A stretch of 42,722 nucleotides of DNA from Lingula anatina. Its lineage: Eukaryota > Brachiopoda > Lingulata > Lingulida > Lingulidae. Shown in pieces: positions 23,901 through 35,800 of this stretch; position 1 is the stretch's first letter, and every line of letters begins with the position of its first letter. The notes under the pieces are model-generated. The model was not told the origin of the DNA and searched no databases. It was given only the letters and a program-made list of their open reading frames with translations. The position numbers and the translations under genes are program-made. The stretch is taken from contig NW_019775596.1 in NCBI RefSeq assembly GCF_001039355.2, positions 188,001 through 230,722 on the forward strand, read 5' to 3'.

Positions 23901-26900
23901 AAAGCAGAAACTTCCAGAAAAAATACAATCAGGCTGGTTTTCCAACTCAAGCTGTCTTTAAGTCCTTCGAATCTTTTCTATAAGTTTGAGAATCATAGGA
24001 ATATGGTTTTCCTTTAATGGTCATTAGGACATCAGTTCTCAAAATAGGGTTTTCTTCAACTTTGATGCAATATTACACAATGTTTAACAGCATAATGGCC
24101 ATCAAGTTTTAATAAATAAAATATAAGTATCATGGGCATTCAAAAAATGTGTCTAGCAAAATTTTTTGGGCCCATAAAAGTTCGAAGTCACCCCTTCAAA
24201 ATGCCAAGATGTGAAATATGATCATTTTATGAAAAAATACCTCATTTCAAAAAAAAAAAAAAAAAAAAAAAAAACATTGGGAAAAATTGTTAATGACACT
24301 GATTTCCAAACTGGACCTATATTTAATGAATATTCATCAGTTTTGTAAGTTTGAATACAAAAGGTCAAATGGTTTTCTACTTATCACCTTATCTCTGAGA
24401 GTGGATTATGATGGCAACAACAACAGATGCTGGTGATTGCTTTATGTACAGACACATAGTGTCTGTACATACAAATGCACATCCCTGTATTCAAATCACA
24501 CACACCGAACAATTGCTAAATCATGTCAATTTCAAGGAAAAAACAACCCAGCTAATGTTAACTGAAGTACAATGTGAGCCTGATGCATGTACCCAGTGTA
24601 ATTTAAGGAGATGCAAAATATGATCAAGCCACCCAAAGATAACACAGTGGGAAATTATTAATGATATCTAATTTCAGAGCTTCACGAAAAAGTTAAACTA
24701 ATACCATCACAGTATTTAAAGAGACTCATTTTCCACATTCTAACAATCATTTTAAGTTCTACGAAAGGGGCAAAAGGACTCCAGAAAATTAACTTCTTTT
24801 GGTGTAAAAATGCTGCGCCCCATGGGAACCATTTTGGTCATCCTTACACTAGCTGTGATATGGACACAGGTCACCACAAAAAGTGTGGGAGGCGATGATT
24901 TGGCCAAACTGATTGAACGAGTGACAAACTTGGAAAAAAAGCAACAGAGACAAGACAAAGAAATAAAAAGCGTGAGGGCCTGGAACAGAAAACTAGAAGC
25001 ACGAATTCAACACCTTCAGGTAACATCATTCATTATTATAGGCTCTTTTCATATCAAGCAGTATACTTTAGCTATAGAGTATATACTAGTATACTAAAAA
25101 AGGAGAGACAGCTTTTCATTTTCTGTCTGTTACATAGGAAAATCGCCAACAAAGAGCCCCCTCTAGCTTGACATGGCTTATTAATTAATTTACCCTAAAA
25201 AATCATATAACCCCTCAAACAAAAGCACCTGGAGTTAATACAAATGAAATATAAATATCAGTCATTTATAACTACTGTTTTTTTCTTCAAATCTTTAAAA
25301 TTAGAAGTAGTACAAAATCATCATATCCTAGCATAGGATATGTTTCTATCCTCTTTGGTGGTGGGGAAGAGGTAGCCAAGAAGGGATATATTTTAACACG
25401 TTTATGACTAATTGCCAAACCTCATCTTCCACAACATGCCAGAAATGATTTAAAATTTATGGACCAGACAACCATTGTTATATGTTAACAATAAGGAAAA
25501 ATTACAATCAAAAACAATGTATTGCACTGAATACCAATGGTTGTAAACTTCAAAAAGAACTTAAAACATCTTTTTTTTTAAAACGTAAGCCTTTAAATAA
25601 ATTCTTCAATTTCATATACATAACTATAACCGATTTTGTATTTTTTAAATTTAAATTTTATACACATTTTATACACAAATATTTTTGTAAGATTTATAAC
25701 CATCCATTATCCATATTAAGACAACTTTTTAGATTGTTAAGTCTTCTGAATATTTTGTTGATTCTATATAGTAAAATTATAAGAATAAATAAGTAGGTAA
25801 ATAATTTAAAATAATGAAATATTATTTTTATCTTTTCTTAGGCAAAGTACATCTTAAGTTTGAAATTACTTTCAGGACATTCTTCGCAGTCTCCGTCTAA
25901 CTCCCAATACAAATCCTGAAGAAGAAAAGGATTCAACTATGGTGTCACCAATAAATGATGACAATGTCAACACTCTACAGAATGATAAGGGTAAGTTATC
26001 AACCATTCACTTCTTCCTTAAGGATTTGATAGATTTCAGATGCTGTATTCTTTTAATCAATTTGCTAAAGTTGAATTGTATTATGTGTCACAGTAGACTC
26101 TAAACATTTAAATGAAAAAAAAACTGATTTATTGAAATCTAGACTATATGTATTACAGTACCTAGCAAGTGTATTAAGTGTTATTATCATCATTTTAATG
26201 ATATTATATATTAAATATGGGAGGCTTACACACTACATGAAATAAATTACTGCTTTTTTATATTTAAATCTTCACCAAACCATTGTGTAATTTTTATGAA
26301 TATGAAAGTTGCAGTGCCACAATAAACTTATGTCTTCATTATTTGTGTGGATAATATTGTCAGTTTTAATAAAACACAATAATATTAATATAAAAGGCAT
26401 TACAAAAAGAAGCACTGCAAGACCATGTCATATCCCAATATGTGGATGATATTAGCTTAGGTTAAGATGGGCTTTGACAATCACTGGCTGAGATACATCC
26501 ACTGTTACTACTGAACTTGAATAAGAAGTCAGCATTGCATCATCTCTCAATTCTCATTTCATTAAGTTGCTGGCATAAACCCCCCATGAACCCCTTTATT
26601 TTAAAAACTAACAGTGCACTTGCATATTAGGTGCGATGTTCATCCCAATGCACCCTCGCCAAAATTTTTGAAAATTAAGTGCCAAGTATCTCCCAAACCA
26701 AAGGAAATACAGGAAGACTTACCATAGAAGTATGATAAAAAGTCATGTGGAGACTTCAAATATGACCCTGGATTTGATCTTTGACCTATATTCCATGGCC
26801 AATTGGGCCAAAATTTTGTAAAAAATTGATTTTTCTGTGAAAAAATATTTGTTTTTATGCCACTTTTTTCAAAAAAAAAAAAAAAAAAAAAAAAAATTCA

Positions 26901-29900
26901 CTGACCTATGCCTTTATATTATAATGGTTATACGTTACACTTGGAATCCCCTTTTATCTGCTGCATAAATTTGGGGTCTACTGGTGCAATACCACAGAAG
27001 CAGCTATTAGATGAAGAAACCGAAACTTTCTATTACCTTTAAATTTAAAGCGTCTTGTTTTTTTTTGCATTTTGTAGAGCTTGTCAAACATAACACTGCA
27101 AGTGTTTTTTTCACATGATTTAGGAGTTACATGTAGGTTATTAAAAAAAAAAACATGATGTTGCAATGCACAATGGTGAAAAATTTGAGACTGAACTCTG
27201 ACCTAATATATAAAGGCTAGAAATTTTGAAAAGTGGATTACATGGCTGGTAGAAGGAACTTTTAAAAATTTCTAGCCCTTACATTGCCTAATTTAGAAGA
27301 GATGTAGGGAGTAACCCATAGTAACCCTTGAACTTACATGCACTTAATCTAGCTGATCAGATGGTACAAAACCTCGTTCAACAAATACCCTACTATCCTT
27401 ATGGTTACATAATGTTTCTATATAGGCAAAGTCTGTATAGATTTTTACAATAAATCTCTGGGTATGAACTTATTCAATATGAATTAATCATTCAGAAAAT
27501 TATGCTTCATTAATGTGAATCCTCCTAATATCTTTATTATAGCTGGAACTTGTCCTTTGACATGCAGGGGGCTGCCAGGCAGAGATGGGAGAGATGGGAA
27601 ACCTGGGAGAGATGGAAGAGATGCTATATGGAGACGAAGAGGAAACAATGGAACCCAGGTTAGACATTATTTTCAACATCCTTCTAGATTTAAATATGTA
27701 CCAAATTTTGATTGATATTATCCATTACTGCTTGCTTGGGCTTGATTTATTTGTTGATTTTGATTTTATTTCATCTCCAGTCATTTTCAACAGTGAGAAA
27801 ATAACCTAAAAACACATTTTTGTTGAGGATATAACAGCCTTTATAGCTACATAAAAGTACAATTATCTACCCCATATTTTTAGGATGACCCAAGTGAATC
27901 TGAAATATGACTGATCATAATAAAAGGGCCTGGATTATATGACTTACTCCTGGGCCTATGGAAAAGCCTTGCTTCATGGATATCAAATGTGTTTAGTCTC
28001 TGTTTTAACAGGTATTAAAATACCATTTAATTCTTTCATCATTGCCAGGGTCCCCCTGGTCCTGTTGGTCCACCCGGTCCTGCCGTGACAGATGACAGAA
28101 TCAAGCAACTTATAAAAGATCTAGGTAAAAATCTTTAAATAGAGGACTAGCTATTATGGATATATATACTGACAGTCAATGAAAATGCATAATTTATTTA
28201 TCAAATAATATTTAAAGTTCCTTTGGCATTTAAGAAAATAACAGTTTTCGTGTGAAATATGACCCATTTTTCAGTCACATAAGGTGAAATAAAGGTCAGA
28301 AAAGATCATTAAAATGCAAGGTCATGTGATCAAATCTCTTTGGTTACACCCAGCCTCCAGCATCCCCAAGGCCCGCAGTTGCTCTTCCAGTGTCAGACAT
28401 CATTGGCATCATTGAACTTTTTTGTCATGTTTCATACTGGATTTGGTGACTACCTTAAATAGACTTAATTAATCACCATATACTGAACCTGATTAATTCA
28501 AACCAATCACGAGACAGGAAAAACACATAATTTTGTAATAGCTGATCACAAAATCAATGAAGCCGAAATTTTAAACATCCGAGTGGTCAGCCCACTCTCT
28601 TATGACCATACAAGTGCATAAATTTGTACTCATTTATATGGTTGGAATCGATTCTCAGTAAAAAAGTTTTCTGATGTGTTTTCATTGACTATCAGTATAT
28701 GTTAATATTTATTCTGTGTACATAAATATATTACTACTAGTGGAAAATTTATGGTGAAGTTGCACATGTATTTTCGGTAGGAGGCCTTAAATTAGGGAAT
28801 AAAGATCATTCATTCTTATCCCTTTTTGTTTGAGTATTAACAATGATGTTTCTCTCATTCCTTCAAAGGATCTTGACTACCTGACTGACTCTTCCACTGA
28901 CTCTTTGCTTGTGTTTTCAGATTCAAAACTTACAACAGGTGGCCGTGGATCTGTGTACACAAGATGGGGGAGAACCACCTGCAGTTCCTCTTCTCAACTC
29001 CTATATGAAGGTATTACACGTAAAAATTGCTGTGACTAAACTTAAGCAACTATAGACACATTTTAGAATCTTTTACATGCCATTGTCTAGTTGTTTCATA
29101 TGCCAATATATAAATATCTATCAGCTATAGTGGGAGGCAGTGACACACTGTCATTTCAAAATCACATTACTTGTAATGTATTTCATGTGTTGTAGTGAGC
29201 CGTGACTCCCAAATACTTTTAGTGAAATTGCTAAGGAAATAAGTATCCACTATACCCTGAGCGTCAGAGCAACGTAAAAGCTAGCCTGCTAAATATACCT
29301 TCTGGTGGAGTCGCTTTCTGGTATTGCTACTATGGGTTATATATGAAATCAAGATCGAGCTGGCAATACCGGTGTACCATGAAAATCTGACTCCCCTAAA
29401 ATGTGACTCCCCAATCAGATTTTCATAATGAAAATCTGACTCCCCCTATGAAATTTTGACTCCCCCCCAAAAAAACATTCATTAATCTCATTTTATTTGA
29501 GTAAATGACTATGATTTTGTAGTATGCATAATGGATGATACATTGGCACTTTTTTGTAGTTTGCAGGTGAAAATTTTCATAAAAAAAAAGAAAAATTAAA
29601 AATGTGCACATAATGAAAATGTGGTTCCCCTATGAAAATTTGACTCCCCTACAAAAAAACATTCATTAATCTCTAATTAATTTAGTATATGACTGTGATC
29701 TTGTAGTATGTAAAATGGTTGATACATTGGCAAATTTTTGTAGTTTGCAGTGAGAATTTTAATGAACAAATAAGAAAATTAAAAATGAGCACATAATGAA
29801 AATCTGACTCCCCCATGAAAATTTGACTCCCCCTCCACAAAACTTCATAAATCTTATTTTTATTTTGACTATATGAATGTGATCTTGTAGCATGTAAAAT

Positions 29901-32862
29901 GGTTGATACATTGGCACATTTTTTGTAGTTTGCAGTGAAAATTTTAATGAAAAAATGAGAAAATTAAAAATGTGCACATATAAATGAAAATCTGACTCCC
30001 CCATGAAATGGAATCTAGAACCTAGGGTAGTATCCACAGATTATACTTGCGCTTTTCTGCACACATGCACAGTAAGACCAAACCAGGTTTTAGTTCTGAT
30101 CAGTTATTTGAATTGCTATCAGGAATCCAGCTGGCTGGCAGAATTTTAAGAAACCTTTCATCAGAAATCCTTATGTAGTCACATTACAGCAATTAATCTA
30201 ATCATAACCTGATTCGCTATCTATTTGGATAAATTGTCATAATGTGAGTGTGAACGGGGTATATGATCTTTAAAGTTTGATGAGTTATTATGATGGCAAT
30301 ATTAAAGGGATAACATCTGTTCATTTTGGCCAAAAAAATGGATTTTTCTGGGGTAAAGGACAATTTTCCCATCCTTACCATTGGTTAATGAATCCAAAGT
30401 TAGTCCCTGTTCTTTTTCTAAAAAGTTGGGTTTTTTGTAATATTCTCTTAAGAGATTATTACAGAGTGTAGCCATCTATGGAGGTCACGTAATGAGATGG
30501 CGAGCACAAATTCCAGAATAATTGCATTAACTGCCATTTTGGTGGTAAAATAGAATTTATTATATTTCTGTGAGTTGTTAACAGTGTATTTATTGTGAAA
30601 TATGGAAATCATACAAACAGTTGTTATCCCTTTAAGTTTTAAGTTCAAAACTTTTCTTTTTAGTCCTAGTAATTAAAACATTTTGATTCAATATTCATAT
30701 TTTAATTGTCTGAAGGAAGCAATCTTCATCATACAGGAAATTTCCAATTTTGTTATTAATTTTAGACTATAATTTGCAGGTTATGCAGCTGGTTCCTATT
30801 ATTCACACAAGGGAACAGGAAGCAACTACCTGTGCCTACCTAAACAACCACAGTGGGGCAGTTATCAAAATGGTCTCCAAAGTGGGACTTATATCTATGG
30901 GGCTGAATACGAAATGGGACAATACAGCAATGACCCATTCCTAAAGACCAATGCAGGAGGTGAGAACTTTAAGGACCATGATGCTCCATGTGCTGTTTGT
31001 TACACCCAAGGCCGTAGTAGTCATGTTATGATTCCAGCCTGGAAGACATGTCCTGCCGGGTGGACACGGGAATATCATGGCTACTTGGTTTCTAATCATT
31101 ATTCCTACCAAAAGAGTGAATTCATCTGTCTTGATGAAGCTCCAGAAGTTGTTGCAGGAGGCGAGGCCAATAAAAACGGCGCTCTTTTCTATACAGTTGA
31201 AGTTGATTGTGGTTATGCTCTCCCCTGTCCTGAGTACAAAGAAGGGAGAGAAGTCACCTGTGTTGTGTGCTCTAAGTAAATCAAATATGAAATGATAAAA
31301 CTGTGGAGCAAGTTGCTAACAGCTGTGAAGAACTATCTCATTATTTATTCAGATCAAAGTTTCATACAATGCTGAACTTCAAAATAATATTCAGAATTTC
31401 CTTTCTTTGTCTTATAATCTGATGATAAGTATTTAGATTTTAATTACCAAGATTTCAAATGTCCTTAGGCACCATGTTGCTGCAAGGTCTTTTTTTTCTA
31501 TTTATAATTGTCAAAGATGCAAAGAACTTGTAATTTTACCCAATCATCTTTTATGGTGTCATGTTACCATGATCTTAAAGTGACACTGCTCTTCACACTG
31601 TGTTAGGGACAACTTGAAGAAAAAAGTCAAACTGCATAGACACTCTCATTGCTCCAAACCAAAGCTACATACCTGCTGAAAATGTCCCCTACATGCAGTA
31701 ACTTAATTGAGCTGTTGGATGTAATGGGGGAGGGGGTTGAGGATTGATTGGAAGGTATGTTATAACTGTTACATGCCACCTTTTTCACATTTATACCCAG
31801 GGGCGGATCCAGAGATATTTTCTGTCAGTCTTCCAAATTATCTTTGCTGATCCATCCTCCATTTTTTGACCGTCTTCCGACAGCAAAAATTAGATACCCG
31901 TCAGTGTAAACTTGAAAATCTGACCGTCTTCAAGAAGACCCAGAAGACGGCCTAAATCTGCCCCTGATACCCTCTCCCCCTCTCTCCTTGAATTACTAAG
32001 GAGGCAAATTTTAAATAAACTCCTGTTCTCATGCTAGATAATAGTATCTCTGATATCTTAAGTTCATACACAGCAGTTGGAAAAAGGACGCTACACAACA
32101 TGCGGTGACTGGGATGCGAAGAATTATAGGCAGATAATATGCAGAATAGATTTATTGTCATTAAACTAAAGGTTACTATCTGTACCTATACTCACACCAA
32201 TGTATAAATTTTAAGACTGTCAGAGCAGCTCTAGATCTATCTGATATCACTTTGGTTTAAGAAAATAAACAAAATTCAGAATTCTTTCTATTTGCAATTT
32301 TAAATGGAAATCACTGTTATTGATTTGCCATGTACTCCTTGGGAATTTTGGCGTTAAAGATATATTTACCCATTTTTGTGCATCCTGCTAGTTTTTGAAA
32401 GCATCAAAGCATATATCTTGTCCGCTAATCAACAACAGATTATTCCTATTATTTAGACTATTCAGACTGAGCTAGTGAAAATTTCAGATTAATGTAGGAA
32501 TTAATATCCACACTAGAAAAGAACACCAAAATACATAGGAACGTAATATTCAATATTGCATATGATAGCTGATGTGATACAGAGTAACTAATTAACAAAT
32601 GAAATAAAAGTATAAAATTAGCAAATTAGTCCTAAAAAACAATGTTTATGTACTTTTTGTTCTGCTTGGTATCTAAAAATGTTTGCTCATTTCAATTATT
32701 GTATTCAACACCTCTGCAAATATAATAAAAATTCTATCTTTGTTCATTACCTATTGTGACATTTGTTATTGTTGATGAAAAAAAAAGGATTACACTTACT
32801 GAAGATATAAGAGGCCAAATTCCTTTGGCCACTTACTTTCACTGTTAGTACAGACACATGCA

Positions 32863-32897
<35 letters not shown>

Positions 32898-35800
32898 CGT
32901 CTCAATTTAAATGTTTATCTAAAAATTAGTAACAGCTGATGTATCTATAAACATGCTGTTGCTTTTTTTTCATTTTTGAATGAAACAAAAACATGTTTAG
33001 CTGCATGCTCCCCTGTCCTGCACACATAAGCTCAGCAAGAGAGAGAGAGAGAGAGAGAGGGAAAACATCTCTAACTCTACACCTCAGTGAGCCCAGCCTC
33101 AATCCTCTTATTCTGCAACATTTTCATTTTGTAAGCTATGTACTGCACTAAGTAAGAACCAAACACATGACAAGGAAATCTTCAGATTCATCTTCAGCTC
33201 ACAAGGTAACAAGATAATTCCAGGAACAAAAATTGAGAACTGTCCTCTAAATCAATAACAATTCTTGGCAATCATTCCAATCAAATTCAAATTAAAATAA
33301 CAAGATATATTATTTCAACAGAACTGCTATACAATATATCAACCCTCTCTAGGGGCTTAAAAATAACATTACATAGCTCAAGAAGTTTGCTATCTGTAAA
33401 CTTAGAAGTATGATAATATAGCAGGGTCAAATCCAGAGATATTTTTGACAGTTTTCCAAATTAACTCTGTTGATTCGTCCTCCATTTTTGACCGTCTTCT
33501 GACAGAAAAAAATTAGCTGCCTGTCAATGTGAACTTGAAAATTCTGACTGTCTTCCGAAAGACCCAGAAGAAGGCCTCCATCCACCTCTGTATAGTACTA
33601 TAGTACAGTCACCAAGGGCCAAAACATAAGATAAACATGATTGTATTCCTTACAGTACCAAATCATTCTTATTCATTCATTTATACTCACTGCTGAACAT
33701 TTTAGATGTATATTAGTTATGCTCACTTCGGGCCTTCACAGCCCTGAATCTGAACTAGAAAATCACACAAAGCATGGCAAATGGGTGTAGTCACTTGAGA
33801 AAACTGCTATAAGTTTCCAGTATGATGAACTTCAAATTATTACAATACTTATATTTTGGACACCTAAATTGGAACCCCATGAACAATGTGATGTGCAACT
33901 TAACAAAACACTTGGACTCTTGATCTGAGCATGTTGCTGAGGCTGCTGCTGTTCCACCCAAAGGGTGAAAGATAATATAATAATGATGATGATGATGATG
34001 ATACAGTTTTAGTTTTACTTCTTTTGTCAATCTGGTACATCTTTGCTATAATCGTTACGCCTCCTGACAAGTTGTGTGTCAGAAAAAATCAATGCTCAGG
34101 TCGATTTATTTTCCAAAGATGACAAACAAAGGGGATAAAAAGCAATTACTGAGCAACATATGTTTAACTTCACCTGATGAAGTAATGTATAGACAATAAG
34201 GCCTTTTCTCTATAATAGAAGGTCACATATATAACATGGACTAGGAAACAAAAGAAGAAAGAGGTTCAAAAACTGAGTGGCTTGATTTTAATAAATTCTG
34301 TTTGTTCACCTTGGACAGATAACTCCCTTCCACGCAATGTTAACTGATTAAAATGGAATATTAGGAAGAAAAAAATAAAGAAAAAGAAAACAGTACAAAC
34401 CTTTTCAAGCAAGAGATATTGTCAGATATCAGACCCTTCTTTTTCAATTAAAGATCACATCAGTTCTTGTCAGTCAGCATCTTGAGAAAACAGTTAATAA
34501 TGTTAATCTTTTATTGTACCAAAAGGGAGGAAAAGAAATGTGAAGCAGCACAATGATTTATTATCTGTCACTCACCTAGTGTAGTAAGGCAGTGGTAAGA
34601 TCACCCTCTTCCAGTTAAAGAACACATCTGACGGGAATGTGGTGTCAGTGTGGAAGGACACACAGTCCACACTGGACGGCAGGCAGTGACTGGCCACCAG
34701 TGACCAAGTCTTCCCCATGTCCAGAGAATATTCTAAACGGATCCCTGGAGTAAAACAGTGCTTTATAATAATAATAATAATAATAATAATAATTATAATA
34801 ATAATAAGGGAAAGAAGAATTTCATCAAGCAACATAATGGTTCACTTTTTCATTTATAGTAATTATAATATTAATGATTAACATGTCTGATTCAGTGTCT
34901 TATTTCCCTTCACTGGGCACTATATTTCACAGTCCCTTTAGCACTACCTGTTTAATATATACTTGAATTAAGTGTTGAAATTTGGTGCAAAACTCATACC
35001 GTAACATTTGTCCATCTTGTTACAGCCCATGGCAAGTTCAAACTGTACAAATGTGTTCTCTCTGACCACAATATCAGAAGTGACTGCAAACCGCGGTGTA
35101 CCTTCACCTAGAAAATAGCAAATTTTACTAATTATAATGTGACGTTTCTTGTCATTTACAAAGTTAAATTCAAATGAATTCAACATTGGGTTCAGTGAAG
35201 GGGCTTAGTGGGTCATGCCCCCCCAAGTTTTGGGGCTAGCACCCTTATATCCCCTCCCCCAAAAGGTAAAACAAGCAAACAAGACAAATCTAAGCAATTT
35301 ATCCATCTATTTGCCTGGTATATCATATAATTTACCCTTGTCTACTATTTTATATTTGAAGAGTGAGGAAACTGTTTTTTTTGTCTTTGTTCCCCAACCC
35401 CCAGCTAAATCTTGGATCTCCCAGTGAAACAATGTATTATATGGTAATAACTTACTGAAATCACTTTTATGAGGTCTGCAAAACAACTCACTGACCTCAG
35501 CTAAAGTTCAAATTGTATAATGTCAGAAATTACAGAAATGTAAAGTGCATCTGTTAAATTACCTAGAAAACAAAGTATTGTTTCCAAATTTAGATAAACC
35601 CTTGCTATAAACTTCAATTTCAAGTAACTTAATTGATATAAAATTATTAAAAAATTAAAATCAACCAACTCCCTGACAGAAATATACCAGCATTAAAACA
35701 TCACAAAACTCAAAATAAAGAATATATTCATTTTCATACAAAAATTACAAAAACAAATCAAAATTTAAAGTCATATACTAAATTTAGTGTAATACCATAC

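Larger units (their letters stand above)
22027..34575 (-). other. Largest reelin intron region, hosting a nested antisense gene
   Basis: About 12.5 kb separate the repeat 6 A exon from the EGF 6/repeat 6 B exon. It contains an N at 23605, the six-exon collagen-like gene on the + strand, and most of the window's mobile elements. One reelin exon expected here was not found on the - strand. Confidence 0.8.
31280..34575. other. Region between the C4-like gene and the repeat 6 A exon
   Basis: It includes the C4-like 3' UTR, two copies of the CAGGG MITE, and microsatellites TA (32875-32898), GA (33038-33060) and CAT-type near 33980. I find no reelin exon here, although one is expected in this intron. 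Confidence 0.5.

Noticed and set aside
33791-34030. - strand frame with His-rich start and a Cys-containing segment
   Set aside because: The His run is a CAT-type microsatellite and the rest has no reelin strand motifs (no RFRW, WAIDN or EGF cysteines), so it is not the missing exon.
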